From contig CALKCJ010000010.1 of NCBI GenBank assembly GCA_938082375.1, forward strand, positions 37,248 through 101,247: a DNA stretch of 64,000 bases. Direction: 5' to 3'. The stretch comes from an uncultured Thermomicrobiaceae bacterium. Its GTDB lineage: Bacteria; Chloroflexota; Chloroflexia; Thermomicrobiales; Thermomicrobiaceae. This document shows positions 16,353-25,968 of the stretch, piece by piece (the first letter of the stretch is position 1; every line of letters starts with the position of its first letter). A program made the translations under genes and the position numbers. The notes beneath the pieces were generated by a model, which worked only from the letters and a program-made list of their open reading frames with translations, ran no database searches and was not told where the DNA came from.

Positions 16353-18053
16353 GTGACGATCGGGATCGGCAAGGCGCAGACTCAGACGACGCAAGCCAGA
16401 AGCAGGCGGCTTTGGTATGGTCGCCTCGGCGCTCCGACGCTCATTGTGGCGCCGGCTGGTAGTCTGGCAGCGCTCTCGCTGATCCCATTGGTCTACCTCT
16501 TGGTACGCGCGCTGGAGGGTGGCGAGCAGACACTCGCCACTCTCTGGCGTGGTCGCACCCTCGACCTGATCCAGAACACGCTTGTCCTGACTGCCGCGGT
16601 CACCGGGTGCAGTGCCGTTCTCTCGCTTCCCCTCGCCTGGCTGACCACACGAACCGACTTGCCAGCGCGACGGCTCTGGTCGGTCGTCGCCGCTCTGCCG
16701 CTCGCTGTACCGAGCTACGTTGCGGCATTCACCGCCGTAGCCGCATTCGGGCCCCGCGGCGCCCTCCAACAGCTGCTCCAGCCGCTCTTCGGGCTCGAGC
16801 GGCTCCCCGAGATCTACGGGTTTACCGGCGCCTGGCTCGTACTCACGCTCTATACCTACCCGTACTTGTACCTTTCACTCCGCGGCGTCATGGGCTCGCT
16901 CGACCCTGCACTCGAGGAAGCAGCTCGCTCCCTCGGTCACGGCCCGTGGAGCACCTTCCTGCGGATCACGCTGCCCCAGCTTCGCCCCGCGATGGCGTCG
17001 GGCGCGCTCCTTACCGCACTCTATGTCGTTAGCGACTTCGGGGCTGTCTCGCTGCTCAACTACGACGCCTTTACTCGCGTGATCTATAACCAGTATCGTC
17101 TGGCCTTCGACCGTAGCGGCGCGGCCGGGTTAGCGCTCGTCTTGGCAACCCTGACGCTCGTCATCGTCGGCGCCGATCGTGCCTGGCGTGGCCCTCACCG
17201 CTACCATCGCAGCAGCTCTGGAGCCTCACGGCCGCCGCAGCGGGTTCGACTGGGCCGTTGGACGCCGGTCGGCTTGGCCTACTGTGGCGGACTGGCCCTG
17301 CTGACATTGGGCACGCCACTCGCGGTCATTGGGTACTGGGTCGTACAGGGGCTGCGGAGCGGCAACCCGTTCGTCCTGACCTGGCGCGCAGCCTGGCACT
17401 CGACCTCCGTCTCGTTGCTCGCTGCAGCGCTCTCGGTCGCCGCAGCCTTCCCGATCGCCGTACTCCTGGTTCGCTACTCCGGCTGGATCAGCCGCCTGGT
17501 CGAATTCCCGCTCTGGGTAAGCTACGCGTTGCCAGGGATCGTCACCGCGTTGGCGCTGGTCTCCTTCGGCGCCCGCTATCTCTCTCCGCTGTACCAGACG
17601 CTCGCCATGCTCCTACTGGCCTATCTGATCCGGTTCCTGCCCGAAGCGGTCGGCAGCCTGCGTGCCTCGCTACTCCAAGTCAGCCCGCACGTGGAAGAGG
17701 CTGCCCGGAGCCTGGGGCACTCGCCACTGAGGGTCTGGTTGCGCGTCACTGCGCCGCTGCTCTGGCCTGGCATCACCAGCGGCGGCACGCTCGTCTTCCT
17801 GACGACGATGAAGGAGCTGCCTGCCACCCTGCTCCTAAGCCCGATCGGCTACGAGACGCTGGCCACCAAGGTCTGGAACGCTACTCGCGAGCTCTTCTGG
17901 TCAGACGCTGCTCTGCCGGCATTCCTCCTCTTCTTGGTCGCAGCGCTCCCGATGGCCATCCTCTTGTGGCGACAGCAACCGACTGAGTGGGCCGGTACGC
18001 CGGTGTCTGGTGATCGAGAAAGGCAGGCGAGAGCGACCGGCTCCAACTGGTAG
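16353..18053 (+). CDS. Fe(III) ABC transporter permease, fused two-domain (FbpB/ThiP type)
   Basis: 566 residues with about twelve TM helices in two homologous halves. Each half ends with an EAA loop: EEAARSLGHGPWSTFLRITL near residue 190 and EEAARSLGHSPLRVWLRVTA near 450. Such fusions form the whole translocation pore of ferric-iron, thiamine or similar importers. The gene starts with GTG 18 nt after the binding protein, and the ATPase follows. Substrate is assigned from the adjacent NHYY-containing binding protein. Confidence 0.92.
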   Translation: MTIGIGKAQTQTTQARSRRLWYGRLGAPTLIVAPAGSLAALSLIPLVYLLVRALEGGEQTLATLWRGRTLDLIQNTLVLTAAVTGCSAVLSLPLAWLTTRTDLPARRLWSVVAALPLAVPSYVAAFTAVAAFGPRGALQQLLQPLFGLERLPEIYGFTGAWLVLTLYTYPYLYLSLRGVMGSLDPALEEAARSLGHGPWSTFLRITLPQLRPAMASGALLTALYVVSDFGAVSLLNYDAFTRVIYNQYRLAFDRSGAAGLALVLATLTLVIVGADRAWRGPHRYHRSSSGASRPPQRVRLGRWTPVGLAYCGGLALLTLGTPLAVIGYWVVQGLRSGNPFVLTWRAAWHSTSVSLLAAALSVAAAFPIAVLLVRYSGWISRLVEFPLWVSYALPGIVTALALVSFGARYLSPLYQTLAMLLLAYLIRFLPEAVGSLRASLLQVSPHVEEAARSLGHSPLRVWLRVTAPLLWPGITSGGTLVFLTTMKELPATLLLSPIGYETLATKVWNATRELFWSDAALPAFLLFLVAALPMAILLWRQQPTEWAGTPVSGDRERQARATGSNW

Positions 18054-18091
18054 ACTTGGAGGGCTGCCGCGGGCATCCAGGCGGGAGGGTT

Positions 18092-19294
18092 ATGCAGAGC
18101 ATCGAGCCAGCGATCGAGCTGTCCGGGGTCTGGAAGCGCTATCCGGGTATCGAGCGACCGGCCGTACGCGACCTCGATCTCACCGTCTACCGCGGTGAGA
18201 TCCTGGCACTGCTCGGCCCCAGCGGCTGTGGCAAAACCACGACGCTGCGGCTCATCGCCGGCTTCGAGCGGCCGGATGCCGGTACGGTGACCTTGCACGG
18301 GCACATCGTCGCGGACGAGCGCCGTTTCGTGCCTCCAGAGCGGCGCGGGGTCGGTATGGTCTTCCAGGACTACGCGCTCTTCCCACACCTCACGGTGGCG
18401 GAGAACATCGCCTTTGGCCTCAGTTCCCTCGCGCGGGCGGCACGCCGCCAGCGGGTCGAGGAACTCCTCCGGCTCACCGATTTGCAGGACGTACGTGATC
18501 GCTACCCGCACCAGCTCTCCGGTGGTCAGCAGCAGCGAGTCGCGATCGCCCGCGCGCTCGGGCCCAGCCCTCAGGTGCTCCTACTCGACGAGCCGTTCTC
18601 TCACCTCGACACCGAACTGCGCCTGCAGATGCGCACTGAACTGCGCCGCTTGCTAGACCGCCTCCAGATCACCGCTGTCCTGGTCACCCACGACCAGCAG
18701 GAGGCGATGGCAATTGCTGACCGCGTAGCGGTCATGCTGTCCGGCCACATCGAGCAGGTCGACACACCTGACAAGGTCTACCATTACCCAGTGAACCGCG
18801 CGGTAGCACAGTTTGTCGGCCAGGCCACCTTTGTCCCGGCCCGCCTGAACGGCGTCGTAGCCGAGTCCGACCTCGGGCGGTTTGCGTTCGAAGCGAGGGC
18901 GCGCACGCCCGAACTCGTCGAGCTCCTTGTCCGCCCCCGCGATGTGTCATTGGAGGCCGACCCTGAGGGGATTGCCGTCGTCCTTGCACGTCAGTTCCAG
19001 GGGCCAGAAACGGTCTACCTGGTGCAACTGCCATGCGGCGTGCAGCTTCAGACCAGCCAACCCTCATATGTCGACCTCTCTCCGGGTACGCGGGTGCGTG
19101 TCCGCTGTAACCGCGCGCGGCTGGCCGCCTTCGACCGCCATGCGCAAGTCGGCCTCACCGTCGCGCCGAATGCAGCGATCGGTTCGTACCGTGGAGCGAT
19201 AGCGAGCGACGACTGCCTCGGTACGGTGGGTTCAGGGGACGCCGTGGCCGAAAGCCGCAACAGGCTGGAGCCAGCGGAGCCTCAGCTTCCCTAA
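18092..19294 (+). CDS. Fe(III) ABC transporter ATP-binding protein (FbpC type)
   Basis: 400 residues from the ATG at 18092, behind GGGAGGG; an in-frame ATG 36 nt earlier is less likely. Walker A GPSGCGKTT, Q-loop VFQDYALFPH, signature LSGGQQQRVAIARAL, Walker B LLLDEPFSHLD and H-loop VTHDQQEA are all present. The C-terminal part (from about 250) is a TOBE-type regulatory domain. It energises the permease encoded just upstream. Last gene of the operator-2 iron operon. Confidence 0.93.
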   Translation: MQSIEPAIELSGVWKRYPGIERPAVRDLDLTVYRGEILALLGPSGCGKTTTLRLIAGFERPDAGTVTLHGHIVADERRFVPPERRGVGMVFQDYALFPHLTVAENIAFGLSSLARAARRQRVEELLRLTDLQDVRDRYPHQLSGGQQQRVAIARALGPSPQVLLLDEPFSHLDTELRLQMRTELRRLLDRLQITAVLVTHDQQEAMAIADRVAVMLSGHIEQVDTPDKVYHYPVNRAVAQFVGQATFVPARLNGVVAESDLGRFAFEARARTPELVELLVRPRDVSLEADPEGIAVVLARQFQGPETVYLVQLPCGVQLQTSQPSYVDLSPGTRVRVRCNRARLAAFDRHAQVGLTVAPNAAIGSYRGAIASDDCLGTVGSGDAVAESRNRLEPAEPQLP

Positions 19295-19398
19295 AACGGC
19301 CTGGTGCAGGCTCGTGTCCGGTTGTTCCACCCACAGTCATAGCCAGCGTCGAGGCGCACTCGGGTTAACCCCGCACGGATGTCAGGAAAATCCTGATC

Positions 19399-19427
19399 AT
19401 GACAGGTTCAACTTGCTGGTGTAGGAT
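19399..19427 (+). promoter_or_regulatory. Promoter of the cytochrome oxidase operon
   Basis: ATGACA (19399-19404), 17-nt spacer, TAGGAT (19422-19427). The start codon of the subunit II gene is about 65 nt further on. Confidence 0.55.
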
Positions 19428-19497
19428 AGGCTGCAGCGAAGGGGAGTCACCCGGGGTGCCCTCTCGCGGGTGTTGTCGGCGTGAAGTGAGGAGACAT

Positions 19498-20532
19498 ATG
19501 GGAAAGGGGAGGCTCTGGACGCGATCCCTGCTTGCCTGTGCACTTAGTCTGCTGGCTGTAGCCCTCACCGGCTGCGCCATCGGCAACAGCCCACAGTCGG
19601 TGAACCGCCCGGCCGGAGACCACATGGGCAAGATTTGGGATCTGTTTGTGCCGATCTTCTGGCTTTCCGTCGTGATCTTCGCGCTCGTCACCGCAATTCT
19701 GTTGTTCGCCCTTTGGCGCTTCCGGCAACGGCCAGGGGAGGATCGCCACCCCGAGCAACTGCACGGCAATACCCGTCTCGAAATCGCCTGGACGATGGCA
19801 CCAGCCGTGATCCTCGCCATCATCGCAGTACCCACGCTCTCCCTCATCTTCGACCTCGACCGCGAGCCCGGCCCAGAAGCGTTGACCGTTCGCGCCATCG
19901 GCCATCAGTGGTGGTGGGAGTTCCAGTATCCTGAGCTGAACGTGGTCACGGCTAACGAGCTGCATATAGTCGTCGACCGGCCGGTACGGATCGAGCTCCA
20001 TTCGGTCGACGTGATCCATAGCTTCTGGGTACCCCGGCTAGCGGGCAAGCGCGACGTGATCCCCGGCTGGAACAACGTGTTGACGTTCACCCCCCATGAG
20101 GTGGGCGTCTTTCCCGGCCAGTGCGCCGAGTTCTGCGGGATCCAGCACGCGAACATGAAGTTCACCGTGGTCGTGCAGACCCAGGAAGAGTTCGACGCCT
20201 GGGTCCGCCAGCAGCAGCAACCAGCGGCCGAGGTTCCGGCCGATCCCCTGGCAGCCCAGGGTCGGGAGCTGTTCCTCACTCCGGCCAATGCCTGTATTGG
20301 TTGCCACGCCGTGGCCGGGACTGAGGCAAAGGGGAAGGTCGGCCCCGATCTCACGCATGTGGGGAGCCGTGGTATCATCGCGGGCGGGATGCTCGAAAAC
20401 AGTCCAGAAAACCTCGCTCGCTGGCTGAGAAACCCGCAAGCGGTCAAGCCCGGCAACAAAATGGTGCTGCCGCGGCAGCTTACCGACCAAGAGATCGAAG
20501 CGCTCGTGGCATACCTCATGAGCCTCAAGTAG
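19498..20532 (+). CDS. ctaC: Cytochrome c oxidase subunit II with fused cytochrome c (caa3 type)
   Basis: 344 residues from the ATG behind GAGGAG; the frame is open upstream but that part overlaps the promoter. Lipobox ALTGCAIG, two TM helices (about 45-70 and 88-110), the QWWWEFQYPE aromatic patch, and the CuA site with HSFWVPRL plus CAEFCGIQHANM (two Cys, Glu, His, Met). After a Gln/Pro/Ala linker comes a cytochrome c domain with CIGCH and a later Met (about NKMVLP). It accepts electrons directly, with no need for a separate cytochrome c shuttle, and passes them to subunit I. Confidence 0.96.
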   Translation: MGKGRLWTRSLLACALSLLAVALTGCAIGNSPQSVNRPAGDHMGKIWDLFVPIFWLSVVIFALVTAILLFALWRFRQRPGEDRHPEQLHGNTRLEIAWTMAPAVILAIIAVPTLSLIFDLDREPGPEALTVRAIGHQWWWEFQYPELNVVTANELHIVVDRPVRIELHSVDVIHSFWVPRLAGKRDVIPGWNNVLTFTPHEVGVFPGQCAEFCGIQHANMKFTVVVQTQEEFDAWVRQQQQPAAEVPADPLAAQGRELFLTPANACIGCHAVAGTEAKGKVGPDLTHVGSRGIIAGGMLENSPENLARWLRNPQAVKPGNKMVLPRQLTDQEIEALVAYLMSLK

Positions 20533-20571
20533 AAGCGCCGCGCACGGAGTGAGCCAGAGGAGTTCGTGTAG

Positions 20572-22527
20572 ATGGTCGAGTCCGCGCTCAAGCTGGAACG
20601 AGCTCGATACGAGCGCTCGGCGCTCGTCGAGTGGTTGACGACGGTCGACCACAAGAAGATCGGGATCCTCTACTTCTGGACCTCGATCGTGTTCCTGCTC
20701 ATCGCCGGGTTCCTCGCTCTCCTCATTCGCACCCAGTTGATCGTGCCCGGGAATACCTTCTTAGGCCCGGAGACGTACAACCAAGTCTTCACCATGCACG
20801 GCACGATGATGGTGTTCTTCGTGGGGATGCCGCTCAACGCCGCGTTCTTCAACTTCTTCGTCCCGCTGATGATCGGCGCGCGCGACGTGGCCTTCCCGCG
20901 GCTCAACGCCTTCAGCTACTGGGCGTTTCTGCTGGGCAGTCTCTTAATGCTGAGCGGGTTCCTCTTCGGCGCGGCGCCCGACGGTGGGTGGTTTGGCTAC
21001 GCCAACTTGACCAGTAGCCGGCTCTACTCTCCCGGACTCAACATCGACTTCTGGGTCATGGGGCTCCAGGTGCTCGGCGTCGCTTCGCTCGCTTCGGCGC
21101 TCAACTTCTTCGTAACCATCGTCAACATGCGCGCACCCGGCATGAGCCTGATGCGTATGCCGGTCTTCGTCTGGATGACACTGATTACCGCCATTCTGAT
21201 CTTGCTTGCGTTCCCCTCCTTGACTGTCGGCCTGTTCATGATCATGTTTGATCGCTACTTCGGTACGAACTTCTTTAACCCGGCCGCTGGCGGTGACCCC
21301 GTCATCTGGCAACACCTGTTCTGGATCTTCGGTCATCCCGAGGTCTACATCCTCATTTTGCCACCGATGGGGATGATTTCAGAGATCCTCCCGACGTTCT
21401 CGCGTAAGCCGCTGTTCGGCTATACGTTTGTCGTCTTCGCTGGGATGGGTATCGCCTTCCTCTCCTTCGGTGTCTGGGCGCACCACATGTTCGCCGTCGG
21501 CATGGGTCCAGTGCCGAACGCCGTCTTCGCGACCACCACGATGCTGATCGCGATCCCGACCGGCGTCAAGATCTTCAACTGGCTCGGCACGCTGTGGGGC
21601 GGCTCGATCCGCATGACTACCGCTCTGCTGTTTGCGGCGGCCTTCATCTCGATGTTCACGATCGGCGGCATCTCCGGTGTCATGCATGCCAGCGTGCCGA
21701 TCGACTACTGGCAGACCGACTCCTACTTCGTGGTCGCCCACTTCCACTACGTCCTCTTCGGCGGGCTGGTCTTCGCGGTCCTAGCCGCGACGTACTACTG
21801 GTTCCCCAAGATGTTCGGGCGGATGCTGGACGAGCGGCTGGGCAAGCTGCACTTTGTGCTTACCCTCATCGGCTTCAACCTGACCTTCTTCCCCATGCAC
21901 TTCCTCGGCATCGACGGCATGCCACGCCGGATCTACACGTACAGCGCGGGCATGGGCTGGGATGTCTGGAATCTGGTGATCTCGATCGGCGGATACCTCA
22001 CCGCGCTCTCGTTCCTGGTCTTCCTGTACAACGTCGTGCGCGCGTTCCAGCGGCCCGCCGATGCGCCAGCCGACCCCTGGGACGGCCGAACGCTCGAATG
22101 GGCAATCCCCTCGCCACCGCCCGCCTACAACTTCGACGTCGTGCCAGTCGTGCGCGGGCGTGACGCCTTCTGGATTGAGAAGTACGGCGCCGAGCAAGTC
22201 GTCGGCCCCACAGCAGAGCCGCATGGCCCAGCATCGGGTGGCAGTCCACAGCGGTCGCACAATCCAAACCCAGGGCAGCACGCCGGGCACGGCCAGGGCG
22301 CTCCCTCCGGCCACGGCGGTCAGGCCCACATCCACCTGCCACCGCCCTCCTGGTTCCCACTCGCGACGGCCATCGGGCTCACCCTAATGGGCACCGGTAT
22401 GGTGATGCACGCGAGCGACACGCTCGGAAGCCTCGGCTTCCCGGTGGTTGGCCTCGGGATCGCCGTTGTCGTCGTGAGCTTGTTAGGCTGGACATTCGAG
22501 CCGATCCACGAGCAGGCGCATGCGTAG
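20572..22527 (+). CDS. ctaD: Cytochrome c oxidase subunit I (caa3 type), extended C-terminus
   Basis: 651 residues. Twelve TM helices with HGTMMVFF (haem a ligand), WIFGHPEVYILILP (CuB His and cross-linked Tyr), AHHMF and HFHYVLFGG (haem a3/a ligands). Site of O2 reduction and proton pumping. After the normal end (about 540) there is a His/Gly/Pro-rich linker and two extra TM helices (about 595-640), as in caa3 enzymes where part of another subunit is fused to subunit I. Start 39 nt after subunit II. Confidence 0.96.
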   Translation: MVESALKLERARYERSALVEWLTTVDHKKIGILYFWTSIVFLLIAGFLALLIRTQLIVPGNTFLGPETYNQVFTMHGTMMVFFVGMPLNAAFFNFFVPLMIGARDVAFPRLNAFSYWAFLLGSLLMLSGFLFGAAPDGGWFGYANLTSSRLYSPGLNIDFWVMGLQVLGVASLASALNFFVTIVNMRAPGMSLMRMPVFVWMTLITAILILLAFPSLTVGLFMIMFDRYFGTNFFNPAAGGDPVIWQHLFWIFGHPEVYILILPPMGMISEILPTFSRKPLFGYTFVVFAGMGIAFLSFGVWAHHMFAVGMGPVPNAVFATTTMLIAIPTGVKIFNWLGTLWGGSIRMTTALLFAAAFISMFTIGGISGVMHASVPIDYWQTDSYFVVAHFHYVLFGGLVFAVLAATYYWFPKMFGRMLDERLGKLHFVLTLIGFNLTFFPMHFLGIDGMPRRIYTYSAGMGWDVWNLVISIGGYLTALSFLVFLYNVVRAFQRPADAPADPWDGRTLEWAIPSPPPAYNFDVVPVVRGRDAFWIEKYGAEQVVGPTAEPHGPASGGSPQRSHNPNPGQHAGHGQGAPSGHGGQAHIHLPPPSWFPLATAIGLTLMGTGMVMHASDTLGSLGFPVVGLGIAVVVVSLLGWTFEPIHEQAHA

Positions 22528-22597
22528 GTTCGCACGCCAGGCCTTCTCGGAGTGAAAACAGCATCAGCGCACGAGACGGTAGGGAGGAGCAGAGGTC

Positions 22598-23200
22598 TTG
22601 AGCAGTACAACGGTCGGCCACGCGCCGGAAGCGCACGCGACGACGACTGGCATCTCGCACAACAAGATGATGATGTGGGCTTTCTTGGCCTCGGACTGCA
22701 TGTTTTTCGGCTCGCTGATCTGGGTCTACATGGCCTACCGCGGGCGCAGCATCCAAGGGCCATACCCGCATGAGATCCTGAACATCCCCTTTACCTCGGT
22801 CAGCGCGGCCGTGCTGTTGCTGAGCAGTCTCGCGATGGTGCTCGCGCTGCACGGGATCCAGCATGGCAACATGCGTCGCTTCCGCGTCTGGCTGGGCGCC
22901 ACGGCGGCGCTGGGCGCGCTCTTCCTGGGTGGCCAGTACTTTGAGTTCACCGAGTTCTACCACCATGGCCTCTCCCTCCAGCAGAACCTCTTTGGGACGA
23001 CGTTCTTCGTGCTGACCGGCTTCCATGGGACACACGTCGGGATTGGCATCATCTGGTTGGTTACCCTGATCTTGCTGTCGCTCTTCGGCCGGTTGACGCC
23101 AGCAAACGCCGAGCGGGTCGAGATCGCCGGCCTCTACTGGCACTTCGTCGACATCGTTTGGATCGTCATCTTCACGCTCGTGTACCTGATTCCGTATTGA
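22598..23200 (+). CDS. ctaE: Cytochrome c oxidase subunit III
   Basis: 200 residues, five TM helices, TTG start behind GGGAGGAG. Family features: MWAFLASDCMFFGSLIWVYM with the conserved acidic helix, GQYFEFTEFYHHGLSLQQN, FFVLTGFHGTHVGIGIIWL and the C-terminal EIAGLYWHFVDIVWIVIFTLVYLIPY. It stabilises subunit I in the oxidase complex. Confidence 0.95.
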   Translation: MSSTTVGHAPEAHATTTGISHNKMMMWAFLASDCMFFGSLIWVYMAYRGRSIQGPYPHEILNIPFTSVSAAVLLLSSLAMVLALHGIQHGNMRRFRVWLGATAALGALFLGGQYFEFTEFYHHGLSLQQNLFGTTFFVLTGFHGTHVGIGIIWLVTLILLSLFGRLTPANAERVEIAGLYWHFVDIVWIVIFTLVYLIPY

Positions 23201-23234
23201 AGCCGCCAGCGCAGCGAACGAGAGGAGCTGAACG

Positions 23235-23534
23235 ATGGAACAGGCACAGCAGGCGCTTGAACGTCCCCATCCGGGGCCACTGACCTATGTCAAGGTTGCG
23301 GTGGTTCTGGCCATCGTTACGGTCATCGAGGTGGCAACCTACTACCTCGTCGACTACCTTCACGGGACTATCGTCCCGATCCTGCTGGTGCTCTCGGCGG
23401 CCAAGTTCGTGCTCGTCGTCGGCTTTTACATGCACCTGAAGTTCGATGCGCCGCTGCTGCGCGGTATCTTTGGGTGGGGTCTCGCCGTCGCTATCGGTAT
23501 CACGCTCGCAATGCTGGCCCTCTACCAGCTTTGA
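23235..23534 (+). CDS. ctaF: Cytochrome c oxidase subunit IV
   Basis: 99 residues with three TM helices and the family pattern YLVDYLHG, LLVLSAAKFVLVVGFYMHLKFD, and a third C-terminal helix. Small accessory subunit of prokaryotic caa3/bo3 oxidases (COX4_pro family). Last gene of the cox operon. Confidence 0.9.
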   Translation: MEQAQQALERPHPGPLTYVKVAVVLAIVTVIEVATYYLVDYLHGTIVPILLVLSAAKFVLVVGFYMHLKFDAPLLRGIFGWGLAVAIGITLAMLALYQL

Positions 23535-23620
23535 GCCGCGCTGGCGCAACGAGCTGACGGGACGGAGAGGGTAACGCACGACGGAGAGTCCATTCCAAGG
23601 CATACTTGTTGACTGGGCGC

Positions 23621-23653
23621 CCGGCCTTCAGCGTCGACACTCTGCGAGGCCGG
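23621..23653 (+). terminator. Possible terminator of the cox operon
   Basis: CCGGCCT / AGGCCGG stem with a 19-nt loop, followed by CGTTTCCTTG. A modest candidate about 90 nt after the subunit IV stop; the rest of the gap up to 23828 holds nothing recognised. Confidence 0.4.
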
Positions 23654-23828
23654 CGTTTCCTTGCGCGCCGTTCGGACGCTACCGTGTCAGCGAGCACCGG
23701 CGTCCTCCGCGACCAGAAGTGAGCAGCGGCTCGTTCGACACAGCAGCCACCACCCGTCTCGCTGCCGAGCGAGTCGATTACCGGGAAATAGGTGACGGTC
23801 GGGCAGGGTTTGGAGGAGGGCATCGTCC

Positions 23829-25889
23829 ATGATCGGTACTGCACTCACGATTGCGATCGTGGCCGGCGTCGCAGCCGTCCTTTATGGAGCGGCACTGGTG
23901 CGCTGGGTACTCGCTCAGCCCGGTGGCGACGAGCGCATGCGGGCCATCGCCTCGGCCATCCAGGAGGGTGCCGAGGCATACATGCGGCGACAGTACTCGC
24001 TCGTCGCCGTCGTCGCGGTCGTCATTGCCGTACTGCTGTGGCTTTTTCTCGACCTGACGACGGCCATAGGCTTTCTCATCGGTGCGACGGCCTCAGCCCT
24101 GGCCGGTTTCATCGGCATGAGTGTCGCGGTCCGGGCCAACGTCCGGACCGCCGAAGCCGGCAAGCGTAACCTCGAGTCCGCGCTGACCGTCGCCTTTCGG
24201 GGTGGGTCAGTCACCGGGCTACTCGTCGCAGGTCTGGGCCTGCTGGCGGTGAGCGGCTTCTACGCCGCGACCCGCGACGTCGCCGCCCTCGTGGGCCTGG
24301 GCTTTGGCGGGAGCCTGATCTCGGTGTTTGCGCGCATCGGGGGTGGGATCTACACCAAGGCCGCCGACGTCGGCGCCGATCTGGTGGGCAAGGTCGAGGC
24401 CGGCATCCCAGAGGACGACCCACGCAACCCGGCGGTGATTGCCGACAACGTCGGCGACAACGTGGGCGACTGCGCCGGGATGGCTGCCGACCTCTTCGAG
24501 ACCTACGCCGTGACGGCCATTGCTGCGATGCTGCTCGGCAATCTGGTGTTCGACGGGAACGAGACGGCGATCGTCTACCCGCTCGTGCTTGGCGCTGCCT
24601 CGATCCTCACCTCGATCGTCGGCACGTTCTTCGTCCGGCTCGACCGCAGCCGTTCGATTATGCGTGCCCTCTACAAGGGCCTGGGGGCTAGCATGATCCT
24701 GGCCGCCGTCCTCTTCCTGCCCCTCACCGGCTGGCTCATGGGCAGCAACCCGGTGATCACTGATTCTCCAGTGACCCTCTTCGGCATCACGCTCACGCTG
24801 TCAGCGACGGCGAAGCTCTGGCTTAGCGCGCTCATCGGCCTGATCGTGACGCTCGGTGTGGTCGTCTTCACGGAGTACTACACCTCGGAGAAATACGGGC
24901 CGGTGAGACGGATCGCGCTCGCCTCCGAGACGGGCCATGCGACTAACATCATCGCCGGGCTGGCAGTCTCCATGCGCGCGACCGCTTTGCCAATTATCTT
25001 GATCGCTCTTGCGATCTACACGGCCTACAACCTAACCGTGTCGCCCACGACTCCCTACGCCGGCCTCTACGGCCTCGCCGTCGCCGCGATGGCGATGCTC
25101 TCGATGACTGGCATGATCGTGGCGATCGACTCCTTCGGACCGATCACCGATAACGCTGGCGGCATCGCGGAGATGGCTGAGTTGCCGGAGAGCGTTCGGA
25201 CGGTCACCGACCCGCTGGATGCGGTGGGCAATACCACCAAGGCGGTGACCAAGGCATACGCGATCGGCTCGGCTGGCCTCGCTGCCCTCGTCCTCTTCGC
25301 TTCGTACTTCCTGGAAATCAGCGGCACCGTCAGATTCGAGCTGTCCAACCCGCGCGTTGTCATTGGCCTGCTAGTCGGCGCCATGCTCCCCTATCTCTTC
25401 GCCAGCATCCTGATGGAAGCGGTAGGGAAGGCCGGCGGTGCCGTGGTACAGGAAGTGCGCCGCCAGTTCCGCGAGATCCCCGGCCTGCTCGAGGGCACCG
25501 CTCGCCCGGAGTATGGCCGCGCGGTCGACATCGTTACGCGGCGAGCGCTGCGCGAGATGTTGATTCCGGCCTTGCTCCCTGTACTTGGCCCCATCGTCGT
25601 CGGCATCACGCTGGGCAAGGAAGCGGTCGGCGGCCTGCTGATCGGATCTATCACCACCGGCCTCTTCGTCGCCATCTCGATGACGACCGGCGGTGCCGCC
25701 TGGGACAATGCGAAGAAGGCGATCGAAGCGGGCGCGCACGGTGGCAAGGGCAGCTTCGCCCATCAGGCTGCTGTGACGGGCGATACTGTCGGTGATCCCT
25801 ACAAGGACACCGCTGGCCCCGCTATCAACCCGATGATCAAGGTCGTCAATATCGTCGCGCTCCTGCTCGTCGCCGCGCTCAACTGGTAG
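23829..25889 (+). CDS. hppA: Membrane-bound proton-translocating pyrophosphatase (K+-independent type)
   Basis: 686 residues, about 16 TM helices, ATG behind GGAGGAGGG. Active-site motifs [21 protein letters not shown] and [21 protein letters not shown] bind Mg-PPi; the C-terminal [20 protein letters not shown] is also diagnostic. The [16 protein letters not shown] motif has Lys where K+-dependent enzymes have Ala, which marks the K+-independent class, usually H+ pumps. It couples PPi hydrolysis to ion export and complements the oxidase in building the membrane potential. Confidence 0.96.
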   Translation: MIGTALTIAIVAGVAAVLYGAALVRWVLAQPGGDERMRAIASAIQEGAEAYMRRQYSLVAVVAVVIAVLLWLFLDLTTAIGFLIGATASALAGFIGMSVAVRANVRTAEAGKRNLESALTVAFRGGSVTGLLVAGLGLLAVSGFYAATRDVAALVGLGFGGSLISVFARIGGGIYTKAADVGADLVGKVEAGIPEDDPRNPAVIADNVGDNVGDCAGMAADLFETYAVTAIAAMLLGNLVFDGNETAIVYPLVLGAASILTSIVGTFFVRLDRSRSIMRALYKGLGASMILAAVLFLPLTGWLMGSNPVITDSPVTLFGITLTLSATAKLWLSALIGLIVTLGVVVFTEYYTSEKYGPVRRIALASETGHATNIIAGLAVSMRATALPIILIALAIYTAYNLTVSPTTPYAGLYGLAVAAMAMLSMTGMIVAIDSFGPITDNAGGIAEMAELPESVRTVTDPLDAVGNTTKAVTKAYAIGSAGLAALVLFASYFLEISGTVRFELSNPRVVIGLLVGAMLPYLFASILMEAVGKAGGAVVQEVRRQFREIPGLLEGTARPEYGRAVDIVTRRALREMLIPALLPVLGPIVVGITLGKEAVGGLLIGSITTGLFVAISMTTGGAAWDNAKKAIEAGAHGGKGSFAHQAAVTGDTVGDPYKDTAGPAINPMIKVVNIVALLLVAALNW

Positions 25890-25914
25890 AGCGTGGCTGG
25901 CCACGTATCGTCCG

Positions 25915-25948
25915 CCCCCGCCCGGCCCCTTATCCGGCCCGGCGGGGG
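25915..25948. terminator. Bidirectional terminator between hppA and ribokinase
   Basis: Thirteen-base arms CCCCCGCCCGGCC and GGCCCGGCGGGGG (one internal mismatch) with loop CCTTATCC, placed between two convergent genes. TGTGCTTTC follows on the plus strand. Confidence 0.7.
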
Positions 25949-25968
25949 TGTGCTTTCAGCGCGCACGT

